From contig JAFLCE010000007.1 of assembly GCA_017303655.1 (NCBI GenBank), positions 1 to 64,000 of the forward strand: a stretch of 64,000 nucleotides of DNA. The letters are read 5' to 3'. The position numbers were made by a program, and so were the translations under genes. This document shows positions 38,033 through 46,935 of the stretch, piece after piece (the stretch's first letter is position 1; each line of letters opens with the position of its first letter). The notes beneath the pieces were generated by a model, which saw nothing but the letters and a program-made list of their open reading frames with translations, searched no databases and was not told the DNA's origin. The DNA comes from Anaerolineae bacterium (GTDB lineage: Bacteria; Chloroflexota; Anaerolineae; Anaerolineales; Villigracilaceae).

Positions 38033-39199
38033 ATGTCAGACTACACCCCCAAACCTGAAAACAAATTCACCTTCGGTCTCTGGACCGTTGGCAACATCGG
38101 GCGTGACCCATTTGGTGGACCCGTGCGCGATGCGAAGTCACCCGCTGACCTAGTCCGCCTGCTAGGCGAAGTTGGCGCATATGGCGTCAACTTCCATGAT
38201 AACGATTTGATTCCCATTGATGCGACTCCCTCTGAGCGTGATGCAATTTTGAAAGATTTCAAAAAGGCACTCGCCGATACAGGTGTTGTTGTACCCATGG
38301 CAACGACCAATTTGTTCAGCGAAGCCATTTTTAAAGATGGCGCCTTCACCTCGAACGATTCCAAAGTCCGCGCGTATGCTTTGCAAAAGACAATGAACGC
38401 CATTGATCTGGGAGTCGAACTCGGCGCCAAGATCTACGTCTTCTGGGGCGGGCGCGAAGGCACCGAAAGTGACGCCACCAAAGACCCTATCTCTGCTATC
38501 AAACGCTCGCGTGAAGCGATGAACTTCCTGTGCGAATATGCTCTTGATAAAAAATATGATCTGAAATTTGCACTCGAAGCCAAACCCAACGAACCGCGCG
38601 GCGACATCTACAACTCGACAACCGGTCACATGCTGGCGTTCATCAACACACTCGACCATCCTGAAATGGTGGGGGTGAATCCAGAAGTGGCGCACGAACA
38701 TATGGCGGGACTGAACTTCGTCCACGGCGTGGCGCAGGCGATGGAATCAGGAAAACTCTTCCACATTGACTTGAACGATCAAGCCTTTGGTCGCTACGAT
38801 CAAGACTTCCGCTTTGGGGCGGTTAATCTCAAGAGCGCGTTCTTCCTCGTCAAACTACTCGAAGATAATAAATACGATGCCAGCCGTCACTTCGATGCGC
38901 ATGCCTATCGCACTGAAGATTATGAAGGCGTCAAAGACTTCGCCCGCGGCTGTATGCGCACTTATCTCATTCTCAAAGAAAAAGCCGCCCAATGGAATGC
39001 CGATAAAGAAATTCAATCCATCGTTGCTGAGATCAACGCCAGCGACGGTTCGATGGATCAATACTTCGGCAAGTATTCCACTGCCAAAGCTAATGCCCTC
39101 AAAGCTCAAGCTTTCGACCGCAACGCAATTGCCGGGCGCGGATTGAAATACGAACGCCTCGACCAGTTGACGAATGAAGTCCTACTCGGTGTGAGATAA
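38033..39199 (+). CDS. xylA: Xylose isomerase
   Basis: 388 residues; converts D-xylose to D-xylulose. The length and sequence match class I (actinobacterial-type) isomerases. Active-site His in [10 protein letters not shown] (His55), metal and Lys ligands in [25 protein letters not shown] and HIDLNDQ, and the C-terminal [20 protein letters not shown] site lies upstream. It sits between the GH3 gene and xylB, with a palindrome on each side. Confidence 0.96.
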   Translation: MSDYTPKPENKFTFGLWTVGNIGRDPFGGPVRDAKSPADLVRLLGEVGAYGVNFHDNDLIPIDATPSERDAILKDFKKALADTGVVVPMATTNLFSEAIFKDGAFTSNDSKVRAYALQKTMNAIDLGVELGAKIYVFWGGREGTESDATKDPISAIKRSREAMNFLCEYALDKKYDLKFALEAKPNEPRGDIYNSTTGHMLAFINTLDHPEMVGVNPEVAHEHMAGLNFVHGVAQAMESGKLFHIDLNDQAFGRYDQDFRFGAVNLKSAFFLVKLLEDNKYDASRHFDAHAYRTEDYEGVKDFARGCMRTYLILKEKAAQWNADKEIQSIVAEINASDGSMDQYFGKYSTAKANALKAQAFDRNAIAGRGLKYERLDQLTNEVLLGVR

Positions 39200-39204
39200 A
39201 TTTT

Positions 39205-39235
39205 TTGTAGGGCGGAGCAATGCTCCGCCCTACAA
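39205..39235. repeat. GTAGGGCGGAGCA palindrome, terminator-like
   Basis: 13-bp perfect arms GTAGGGCGGAGCA / TGCTCCGCCCTAC around one base, flanked by TTTTTT and CTTTT. Same family as the palindrome at 52320-52354. It lies between xylA and xylB, 15 bp before the xylB start, and may reduce read-through. Confidence 0.75.
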
Positions 39236-39250
39236 CTTTTGGGAGGAACG

Positions 39251-40735
39251 ATGTACTTTTTAGGTATCGACACATCTACAACTTCAAGCAAAGCCTTGCT
39301 GATTGATGAAAAAGGTGAAGTGATTGCGGTTGCATCCAACCCGCACACACTGCAAACGCCCAAGCCATTGTGGTCGGAGCAGGATCCACGCGAATGGTGG
39401 GAGGCGGTTGCGGCAAGTATCAAGTCCGTGTTGGAAAAGGCAGGCATCAGCGGAGAACGAGTCGGGGCAGTCGGTCTGACGGGGCAGATGCATGGGCTAG
39501 TGCTGCTTGATGGCGATGGCAACGTTCTGCGTCCCGCCATCCTGTGGAATGACCAGCGCACGCAACGTCAGTGTGATGAGATTCATAAAATCATTGGCAA
39601 AGAAAAATTTATCAGCATCACTGGCAACGTGGCGCTGACGGGATTCACCGCGCCGAAAATTTTGTGGGTGAAAGAGAACGAGCCGGATGTGTATGCAAAA
39701 GCAAAACATGTTTTGCTTCCCAAAGATTATGTACGCTTGAAGTTGACTGGCGCGTACGCGATGGATAAAGCCGATGGCGCAGGGACGGTGTTGTTCGACT
39801 TGAAAGCGCGTGATTGGTCTGATGAAGTTTTATCTGCGTTGGAAATTCCGCGCGCGTGGATGCCAAAAACATTTGAAGGCACAGAATTCACAGGCTATGT
39901 AACCGAAGAAGCCGCAGCGCTCACTGGCTTGAAAGTGGGTACGCCCGTTGCAGCCGGTGGCGGTGATCAAGCAGCAGGTGCGGTTGGCATAGGTGCAGTG
40001 GAGCCAGGCATTGTGGGCCTCACGGTTGGCACAAGCGGAGTTGTGTTTGCAACAACCCCATCGGCATTGATCGAACCCGAAGGGCGTTTGCATGCGTTTT
40101 GTCACGCCGTGCCGGGTATGTGGCACTTCATGGGCGTGATGCTTTCTGCGGCTGGAAGTTTGCAGTGGTATCGCGATACGCTCGCGCCGGATGTGAGCTT
40201 TGATGATCTGTTGAAGGAAGCAGAATCGATTCCGGCGGGCAGTGAAGGCTTGCAATTCCTGCCGTATCTTTCGGGCGAACGCACGCCTCACCCTGACCCT
40301 TTGGCGCGTGGCGCTTTCATCGGCTTGACTCTGCGCCATAGCCGCGCTCACATGACGCGCGCCGTGTTGGAAGGCGTGGCATTCGGTTTGAAAGATTCAT
40401 TTACGCTCATTCAAAATGCTGGGCTGGGCAAGATCACCCAAGTCCGTGCATCGGGCGGTGGGACGAAGGGTGCCTTATGGCGTCAGATTTTGGCTTCAGT
40501 GTTAGAGGCGGAACTAGTCACCGTCAACACAACTGAAGGCGGCGCGTATGGAGCGGCGTTGCTTGCAGGAGTTGGTGCCGGACAGTGGAGCGATGTGGCA
40601 TCCGCGTGCAAAGCATGCATCAGAATAACCGGATCAACTTTACCCGATGAAAAAGAGGCGGGGGTGTATCGCAAGTCATACGAGATCTATCGCGAGTTAT
40701 ATCCCGCGTTGAAATCCAGTTTTGCAAAGATGTGA
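39251..40735 (+). CDS. xylB: Xylulokinase
   Basis: FGGY-family kinase, 494 residues, making D-xylulose-5-phosphate. N-terminal phosphate loop GIDTSTTSSKALL, GLTGQMHGLVLLD, ILWNDQRTQ, and C-terminal FGGY features YLSGERTPHPDP and RASGGGTKGALWRQ. The ATG at 39251 is preceded by GGGAGGAAC. It completes the isomerase route from GH3 and XylA. A strong terminator follows. Confidence 0.95.
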   Translation: MYFLGIDTSTTSSKALLIDEKGEVIAVASNPHTLQTPKPLWSEQDPREWWEAVAASIKSVLEKAGISGERVGAVGLTGQMHGLVLLDGDGNVLRPAILWNDQRTQRQCDEIHKIIGKEKFISITGNVALTGFTAPKILWVKENEPDVYAKAKHVLLPKDYVRLKLTGAYAMDKADGAGTVLFDLKARDWSDEVLSALEIPRAWMPKTFEGTEFTGYVTEEAAALTGLKVGTPVAAGGGDQAAGAVGIGAVEPGIVGLTVGTSGVVFATTPSALIEPEGRLHAFCHAVPGMWHFMGVMLSAAGSLQWYRDTLAPDVSFDDLLKEAESIPAGSEGLQFLPYLSGERTPHPDPLARGAFIGLTLRHSRAHMTRAVLEGVAFGLKDSFTLIQNAGLGKITQVRASGGGTKGALWRQILASVLEAELVTVNTTEGGAYGAALLAGVGAGQWSDVASACKACIRITGSTLPDEKEAGVYRKSYEIYRELYPALKSSFAKM

Positions 40736-40747
40736 TCTCTTAAAATA

Positions 40748-40785
40748 AAAAAGACCTGATGGATTTTGATCCATCAGGTCTTTTT
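40748..40785. terminator. Bidirectional terminator between xylB and the GT-B-like gene
   Basis: Perfect 17-bp stem AAAAAGACCTGATGGAT with a TTTG tetraloop and A/T tails on both sides. It closes both the plus-strand xyl operon and the minus-strand operon that ends at 40788. Confidence 0.93.
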
Positions 40786-40787
40786 GT

Positions 40788-42311
40788 TTATCTTTTAAAT
40801 TTCTTGCCTGTAGCAAGTTCAACGCTTTTATATGCACCGTCGTAAATGCCGATGCTTTTGTTCTTGACGATGCAATCGCAGAACATGGTCAGCAGGTCGT
40901 CGTAATCGGTGAGCATGTCGATGGCTTGCAGGGTCTGCGGAATGGTGCGGACTTCGACGGTGCTGTCGCCGATCTCCGCGCCGCGGATGGCGCCCCACAT
41001 TTCATGTCCGCCCACGCGGGCGTTGAAAATTTTGGGTACTGGGTAGAAAGCCAATTCACTGGGTTTGGTGATCATCACATCCACGACGCGCATGAGGTAG
41101 TTGGTGGCGTACACGGCGTGGAAGGTATTATCGTGCAGGAAGACGTGCAAACCATGTGCGGGCTTCTTACGGATGCTATCGGTGAATTCACGGGTATCTT
41201 CCCAGGTGAAGTGAGTTTGGATGAGGTCTTTGTATTCCTTGAGTTCGTCTTGCAGCCACTCCCAATTGTTCTTGTGATCGCCGAGGTTGACAAAGAGCGT
41301 GATCTTGTCTTGCTTGACGAGCGGGATGACGTGTTCGACGATGGCTTTGAAGAGTTCACGCTGTGCGCCTGCCCCACCCATCGTCAATAGGAAGCGGCGG
41401 GGTTCCTTGGCTTTCATGCGGCGCATACGATCATCACAATCCGCTTCGATGTTCTCGACCAATTCATGATCCACGTGATGACCGGTGAAGAAGAGCGCGT
41501 CAGATGGCGTGGGCTTGAGGACCTTGCCCTTGTCGTCAAATCCGCGCATGACGCGGAAGCCATAATAACCGGAGGGAGATTGAACCGCGTGTTTGGCGCC
41601 TTCGGTAAGCTGGAATGCCATGGGCCAGTTATCGAACATCATATCCACGACGTTGGTCATGCCGCCAGCGACCGCGCCCATGCAGTTCCACATATGAGAA
41701 GTGAGGATGGGCATGTCCGAAGGAAGCGCACCGTAGAGATTGTTGAAGAGCTCGCTCATTTTGAAGTCTTTGACTTCGGTCTTGAGGAAGCGCCAGGGCC
41801 AGGTGCTGGTCATGTAATTGAAGAGTTGGTCCAAGCCGGGCAAGGTGGGTTCGCCGGTGGTGAGCGATTCCCACACGTATTTGTCGAACCAGGGATAGCG
41901 CTGTGAAATGCGCGAGTATTTGCTGTAGTTGGTGTTGCACCAGTTGATGACGTCTGTGCTGATGCCGGGGATGCCGAGCAGGTCGAGCCAATAGGGAGTG
42001 AAGCCCATCGCTTTCGCAGCAGAGACACCCGCCATGGCAATGCGATAATGACCGAATCCCATGCGGATGGTGCTGACGATGACGCCGTTCTTTTTATCCA
42101 CGGGCTTGCCGCTGCCATCACGGACGATATTCTTGAGCTCGAAAATTTCGGAGCCGTAAGGGTGATCTTCGACAGTCAGGTTGAATTTTTCGTTCGGGTC
42201 ATACTTGAATTTCTTTGCCAGCATATCCTTCCACGCATCGGCAGCGCGCGACTGGCGTTCTGTAATGGGGTTGCCGTACACTTCGTAGCGGCCGTCTTTC
42301 TTTTGAAGCAT
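40788..42311 (-). CDS. Unassigned GT-B-like protein of the second importer operon
   Basis: 507 residues, cytoplasmic, no signal peptide or membrane helix. I do not recognise a named family. Features resembling GT-B glycosyltransferases of the MurG/MGDG-synthase kind: a Gly/His turn STIRMGFGHYRIAMA (about 80-94), a Rossmann-like start of a second half LLTMGGAGAQRE (309-320), and late motifs MITKPSEL (413-420) and GGHEMWGAIRGAE (434-446) where such enzymes bind the nucleotide sugar. The first 75 residues and the 150-300 region are family-specific. It is last in an operon with LacI, binding protein and two odd permeases, so its substrate may be related to the imported sugar. A phosphorylase or glycosyltransferase role is inference. 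Confidence 0.6.
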   Translation of the reverse strand: MLQKKDGRYEVYGNPITERQSRAADAWKDMLAKKFKYDPNEKFNLTVEDHPYGSEIFELKNIVRDGSGKPVDKKNGVIVSTIRMGFGHYRIAMAGVSAAKAMGFTPYWLDLLGIPGISTDVINWCNTNYSKYSRISQRYPWFDKYVWESLTTGEPTLPGLDQLFNYMTSTWPWRFLKTEVKDFKMSELFNNLYGALPSDMPILTSHMWNCMGAVAGGMTNVVDMMFDNWPMAFQLTEGAKHAVQSPSGYYGFRVMRGFDDKGKVLKPTPSDALFFTGHHVDHELVENIEADCDDRMRRMKAKEPRRFLLTMGGAGAQRELFKAIVEHVIPLVKQDKITLFVNLGDHKNNWEWLQDELKEYKDLIQTHFTWEDTREFTDSIRKKPAHGLHVFLHDNTFHAVYATNYLMRVVDVMITKPSELAFYPVPKIFNARVGGHEMWGAIRGAEIGDSTVEVRTIPQTLQAIDMLTDYDDLLTMFCDCIVKNKSIGIYDGAYKSVELATGKKFKR

Positions 42312-42373
42312 GATGAACTCTCTCCTTGAAGATGAAAATGATTGCGAGTGAGGGGTGCCCGCTTATTTTTGAA

Positions 42374-42400
42374 ACCGCCAGCCGGTCTTCGGCTGGCGGT
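42374..42400. terminator. Hairpin between the MalG-type permease and the GT-B-like gene
   Basis: 11-bp perfect stem ACCGCCAGCCG / CGGCTGGCGGT, 5-nt loop. The U tract (CTTTTTTT) is on the plus side, opposite to the operon; on the minus strand only TTTC follows. It may block antisense transcription or partly attenuate the operon. Confidence 0.6.
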
Positions 42401-42414
42401 CTTTTTTTCTTTAG

Positions 42415-43635
42415 TTATCCTTTTACACCGCTGCTTGCCACGCTCTCTACGAAGAAACGCTGCCCAAGGATGAAAACGATCAAGGGCGGGACGATGGCAA
42501 TCGCCGCGCCCGCGAGGATCAAGTTAGGAGTGTCGGAGGCACGTCCACGCAGAACGTTGAGTGCCAATGTTAGCACATGATTCTTCTCATTGCCAACATT
42601 GATAATGACCAGGGGCCAGATGAAAGAGTTCCAGGCGTAGAGAAATGTGAAGGTAGCTTGAGTCGCCAGAGCGGGGATCGAAGCGGGGATGATGATGTCT
42701 GTCAGAATTTGCAGGCGGGAGGCGCCGTCTAACAAGGCTGCTTCTTCAATCTCCTTGGGGAAGGTGATGAAGTGCTGGCGCATGAGGAAGGTACCATAGG
42801 CGGTGAATATCCATGGAATGATGAGTGCGGCGAGGCGATCCGTCCAACCCATGAGCACCATGAGTTGATAGAGCGGGACGATAAGCATCACGAAGGGGAT
42901 CATGATGGTGGCAAGATAAAAGACGAAGACCGTGTCGCGCCCGGGGAATTTTAGGCGGGCGAAGGCATATCCGCCAAAGATCGATGTAGCCAATTGCCCG
43001 AGCACCACCAAGACTGTGACAAGCGCGGTATTCGTCAGAGCACGCCCGAGGTTGTTGAGTTCGATCACTTCGGTATAGTTTTCAGGATGACCACCCAAGG
43101 TTTCAACCGGCTCGCTCAAACGGACGTTTTGAAAGACTTTATTTTCCGGGTTCTGCGGGTCTACGAATTCACCCACAGTGGTCTGACTGATAAGGATCAT
43201 GGGGACAATCTGACCATCCACGTCTACATCGAAGAGCTTTTGTTCTTCACCGTTCACTGTGACCTTTTGTTGGTTGGTCACACCACCGGTTGGTTTTACT
43301 TCGGTGAGATAACGTTCCACGGTCGCTTCGAGATTGTCTGCAGGCGCATAGGTGCCGACCTTGATATTGCTCTTGGCAAGCGCGTATTCCTCACGAACGC
43401 CGTCGATCTCAACATAGTAAAGAGGTAGAGGTTCATCGTATCCCTCCACCTGCAGAGTGACCGGATCTCGCGGCAGGATGCGCGGCGGGTAGCGGAAGGT
43501 ATCTGCAGGAATTTTGAACGAGGTCGCCAGCATGTAGACGAACGGAAACAACATGATGAACGCAAAGAAGGTCAGCACAAAATAGACCGAAAACTTACTT
43601 AGGAATTGAACCACACGATAGGATTGAATTTTCAT
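42415..43635 (-). CDS. MalG-type sugar permease with a large outside insertion
   Basis: 406 residues, against about 280 for ordinary members. Helix 1 (about 17-37) is followed by an insertion of roughly 135 residues (52-186). It is rich in charged residues and short beta-like stretches (LPLYYVEIDGVREEYALAK, QKVTVNGEEQKLFDVDVDG) and should lie outside. The remaining five helices and the EAA loop EIEEAALLDGASRLQILTDI are normal. AGGAGAAG precedes the ATG. Similar inserts could contact the binding protein, but no role is established. The partner permease 12 bp upstream is also unusual. Confidence 0.85.
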   Translation of the reverse strand: MKIQSYRVVQFLSKFSVYFVLTFFAFIMLFPFVYMLATSFKIPADTFRYPPRILPRDPVTLQVEGYDEPLPLYYVEIDGVREEYALAKSNIKVGTYAPADNLEATVERYLTEVKPTGGVTNQQKVTVNGEEQKLFDVDVDGQIVPMILISQTTVGEFVDPQNPENKVFQNVRLSEPVETLGGHPENYTEVIELNNLGRALTNTALVTVLVVLGQLATSIFGGYAFARLKFPGRDTVFVFYLATIMIPFVMLIVPLYQLMVLMGWTDRLAALIIPWIFTAYGTFLMRQHFITFPKEIEEAALLDGASRLQILTDIIIPASIPALATQATFTFLYAWNSFIWPLVIINVGNEKNHVLTLALNVLRGRASDTPNLILAGAAIAIVPPLIVFILGQRFFVESVASSGVKG

Positions 43636-43647
43636 ATCTGTCTTCTC

Positions 43648-45318
43648 CTAGCTTTCGTAGATGCTGGAGCGGCGCTGGCGCTGGAACTGAATAAGCGTCA
43701 GACCGAAGATAACGATAAAGAGGACCCACGCAATCGCGGAGGCGTAGCCTTGTTTAAAGTTTTGGAAACCACTGCGATACAAATACAAGACCAGGGTGAT
43801 GGTCGAGTTATTCGGTCCTTCTGGCGGGTTCATTAGGATGAAGACCTGTTCAAAGACCTGCATGGCTTGAATAGTCGTCGTGGAGACTACATAAAATGTC
43901 GTCGGTGCCAGCATGGGCAGGGTGATGCTCCAGAATTTATCCCAGACTCCGGCGCCATCCACAGTGGCGGCTTCGTACAATTCGCCGGGGATATTCTGCA
44001 AGCCCGCCAGGAAGAGCACGGTGTTGAAGCCCATCGTCTGCCAGGCGGCGATGATGATAATGGCGAACAATGCCGTGTTCTCGTCAGATACCCATTGGAT
44101 CTTCGGGTCTACCACCGCAAGGTTGAACAGGTTATTCCAGAACTCGATGCCCAAGGTGATGAAGTAGTTGATGTAGCCGATGGTGGCATTGTATAACCAC
44201 TGCCAGACGAGGGAGATACCAACTACCGCTGCGATACTGGGCATAAAATATACGGCGCGATAGAACTTCATGCCGGGCAACTTACTATTGAGAATGTTCG
44301 ATAAAAGCAAGGCGGGGATCACGCTCAATGGAACAGCAAACAGCACATACACCAGAGTGTTGCGAAGCGCGAGCCAGAAAAATTTATCGGCAGCGGCAAA
44401 TAAGATGCCGGTGTTCCCAAAGGTGAAGCGACCGACTTCGTCGTAGATTTTTATATCCACGACATCGCGGGCTAACTGGTCTGGGGAAGCAAGGGTTACA
44501 AACTTAATGTTGAGAAGCTTGGCGTAATTTTCAAGTCCGATCCAGGTAGGCGGACGGATGGCATCTGAGTCTGTGAAGGAGAAATAAAAAGAAAGCAACA
44601 GTGGACCGGCAAAGAAGATGAGGAACCCCAAAAGATTGGGGGAAAGGAACAACCAGCCGTTGATAATCTGTTCGTGCCCGGTCTTGGTATTCAACGCATG
44701 TGAAATGGTTGGGCGGGTCATGGACCAGAGTGAGAGACCAAAGATGACTAGCCCGGCAACGGCGACCAGTCCGTTTGGTTGGGCGAGCTTTCCGAGGAAG
44801 TAGATCACGCCGTTGACGGCGCTTACCTGCCAGAGGAAAAGCACAAAGCCGCCGATCATCACCCAACGACTGACGACTTTGAGGCTGCTCTCGGATGATT
44901 TGTTTTTGCTTGGGAAATAATCTTCCAACATGCCGAGGAAATATCCCAGTGCCGTAATGCCAAGATAGGGAATTCCATTTGCAAAGGTCTCCCCCAGCGC
45001 ATCGATGCCGATGAAAAATTCACCCACGTTCAAGGCAAATACGAAACAGGCAACGAAGGCGAGATAGTCCAATACGAGCGATGTCATGCGCCCGGCATGA
45101 TTCCGCTTTGCGATTTGATATGCGCCAAAGGCACTAAAAATGGAGGCGGCACTGGCTGCCAGGCTCAACAACACCTTTTGCCATAGTGCCATATCAGGTT
45201 GACTTGTCCACAACCAAACCAACCCCGCCGCCGCCAATACTGCAAACAGGGCGCGCCATATCATATGGATCCGTAATATCAAATGGGTCTGAGCGTCTAT
45301 CCGTGATTGAGCCGTCAT
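43648..45318 (-). CDS. MalF-type sugar permease with a six-helix N-terminal extension
   Basis: 556 residues. About 215 residues with some six hydrophobic helices (near 20-38, 46-68, 80-100, 112-130, 152-176, 180-200) precede an ordinary MalF-like permease. That permease starts at NGWLFLSPNLLGFLIFFAGP (from about 221) and has the EAA loop YEAATVDGAGVWDKFWSITLP. The extension is not homologous to a domain I can name. The start at 45318 gives MTAQSRIDAQ with GGAGATGAG upstream; the longer frame has no ribosome site. With the MalG-type partner it forms the channel of the second importer. Confidence 0.85.
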   Translation of the reverse strand: MTAQSRIDAQTHLILRIHMIWRALFAVLAAAGLVWLWTSQPDMALWQKVLLSLAASAASIFSAFGAYQIAKRNHAGRMTSLVLDYLAFVACFVFALNVGEFFIGIDALGETFANGIPYLGITALGYFLGMLEDYFPSKNKSSESSLKVVSRWVMIGGFVLFLWQVSAVNGVIYFLGKLAQPNGLVAVAGLVIFGLSLWSMTRPTISHALNTKTGHEQIINGWLFLSPNLLGFLIFFAGPLLLSFYFSFTDSDAIRPPTWIGLENYAKLLNIKFVTLASPDQLARDVVDIKIYDEVGRFTFGNTGILFAAADKFFWLALRNTLVYVLFAVPLSVIPALLLSNILNSKLPGMKFYRAVYFMPSIAAVVGISLVWQWLYNATIGYINYFITLGIEFWNNLFNLAVVDPKIQWVSDENTALFAIIIIAAWQTMGFNTVLFLAGLQNIPGELYEAATVDGAGVWDKFWSITLPMLAPTTFYVVSTTTIQAMQVFEQVFILMNPPEGPNNSTITLVLYLYRSGFQNFKQGYASAIAWVLFIVIFGLTLIQFQRQRRSSIYES

Positions 45319-45423
45319 ATTCTCATCTCCGTGAATGGGGACTTCAGAGCGCGATACAAAAAGATCTCGAAACCGCAAAAGGGATTTGTTGAAGCTTGGG
45401 GAACTCTTTGTATATCATCGAAA

Positions 45424-45451
45424 GTGGGGCAGGCATTAGAGCCTGCCCCAC
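45424..45451 (-). terminator. Intra-operon hairpin after the second binding-protein gene
   Basis: Perfect 11-bp stem GTGGGGCAGGC / GCCTGCCCCAC with a 6-nt loop, 18 bp past the binding-protein stop. Same position and style as the hairpin at 33628-33654. Confidence 0.65.
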
Positions 45452-45468
45452 AATCATACAGAATACTA

Positions 45469-46863
45469 CTATTGGTTGAAGGCTTTGTTAGCTTCGTCGC
45501 AGATCGTGGCACCAAAGTCATCCACGGTGGTTGCACCAGTCAACACACCCTGAATGGCAGGTCCCATGATTTGATCGAACTGAGGCCAGGAGCCAGCCCA
45601 CAATGGACCTTCAGCGGTCGGGCCCGCAGCAGGAGCGATACCGTTCAAGAACGCCTGATTGTTGGCAGGCGGGGTGAAGGTAAGGAAGGAATCAAGCGCT
45701 TCCTGACTCACACGGCTGGGGATGTTGGCACCGAGAGCAGAGATCTTGCCCTGAGTCTCAGCGGTGGTCAGAGCCTGCACGAGAGCCCAGGCTTCTTCAG
45801 GATGTTCGGTGTTGGCGTTGATCACATACGCGCCCCAGAACAGCCAGTTACCCTGTGTACCATTGGGACCAGCGGGAAGTTCAACAACGTCCCAGTTGAA
45901 ATCAACGGTGCGGACGCCGGGGGTGGCCCAGCGGCCGTTCTGGAACATGGCAACCTTACCAGCGCGGAAACCGGGTTCGGGGTCTTCACCGTAAGGGGTG
46001 GCGACATCAAAGTCCTGGTAGAGGGAGCGCTGGAATTCGAGACCGGCAAGGGACTCTTCGGTGTTGAGCGCGCAGGCACTGCGGTCTTCAGTGAAGAAAC
46101 CACCGCCAGAAGCATTCAACCACACACCATAAGGACCCCACCAAGCGGAGGCGCCGTAACCATAGATGTCCGAGCCGAGACCACGGGTGGCTTGGGCAAC
46201 TTCGAGGAAGGTGTCCCAGTTCCATTCGCCGTTGGCAGCCAATTCACGAGGATCAGCAGCGCCAGATTCAGCGATCAGGTCCAGGTTCAGGTAAAGAGCG
46301 AAAGTGGATACGTCACGAGGCAGACCCCAAACCGCACCAGAGCCGTCGCCAGAAGCGCCAGTCTCAGGATTGTAGGTCAGGTGGAACATCGGTCCTTCAT
46401 AGAAGTCAGCAGCGGTGTAGCCGTCGGTCGCATCAGCGAGGTCGGCAGCGTTGAGAATCAAACCGCGGGAGGCGAAATCAGCCACATCGGTTCCGGGGAT
46501 CCAGAAGACATCTGGAGCGGTTCCAGCGGCAACTTCAGCGCGGAGCTGATCTTGATAGTTGGCACCTTCAGAACCACCGGGTTCGTAGGTGAGGGTGATG
46601 CCATCGAGCCCAGCATCGAGGTCGGTGCTGATCTGGCTGTATACATCAATTTCTTCCTGGTTATCCGGGCGGGTGCGCCAGCGGATGGCAACTTCTTCAG
46701 CAGCAGCTTCTTCAGTGGCAGCAACTTCTTCAGTCGCAGCGGCTTCTTCGGTCGCAGCGGGTTCTTCGGCGGGAGCTTCAGTCGCAGCCGGAGCACAAGC
46801 AGCGAGCACGAAGGAAGCGATCACGAGCAGTCCCAAAATCTTCATGAGCAAGTTCTTTTTCAT
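45469..46863 (-). CDS. Sugar ABC transporter substrate-binding lipoprotein (second locus)
   Basis: 464 residues, family 1 solute-binding protein. Lipobox FVLAACAPA, an EEPAATEEAAATEE linker (about 32-58), then the binding domain (AIRWRTRPDNQEEIDVYSQI, QLRAEVAAGTAPDVFWIPG, NGRWATPGVRTVDFNW). AGGAGAAG precedes the ATG. It is only distantly related to the binding protein at 32131. The ligand is unknown; a galactoside or other plant oligosaccharide is plausible because of the divergent GH36-like gene. Confidence 0.91.
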   Translation of the reverse strand: MKKNLLMKILGLLVIASFVLAACAPAATEAPAEEPAATEEAAATEEVAATEEAAAEEVAIRWRTRPDNQEEIDVYSQISTDLDAGLDGITLTYEPGGSEGANYQDQLRAEVAAGTAPDVFWIPGTDVADFASRGLILNAADLADATDGYTAADFYEGPMFHLTYNPETGASGDGSGAVWGLPRDVSTFALYLNLDLIAESGAADPRELAANGEWNWDTFLEVAQATRGLGSDIYGYGASAWWGPYGVWLNASGGGFFTEDRSACALNTEESLAGLEFQRSLYQDFDVATPYGEDPEPGFRAGKVAMFQNGRWATPGVRTVDFNWDVVELPAGPNGTQGNWLFWGAYVINANTEHPEEAWALVQALTTAETQGKISALGANIPSRVSQEALDSFLTFTPPANNQAFLNGIAPAAGPTAEGPLWAGSWPQFDQIMGPAIQGVLTGATTVDDFGATICDEANKAFNQ

Positions 46864-46935
46864 TTATTCTTCTCCTTGTAATTGGACAAATAACTTACGA
46901 GCATCACTAGGGCTTGTCGTTCAAATGCTGAGGGG

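Noticed and set aside
45307..46881. A 524-codon open frame on the plus strand opposite the second binding-protein gene
   Set aside because: It is the antisense of a clear lipoprotein gene with low-complexity codons; its product resembles no protein.
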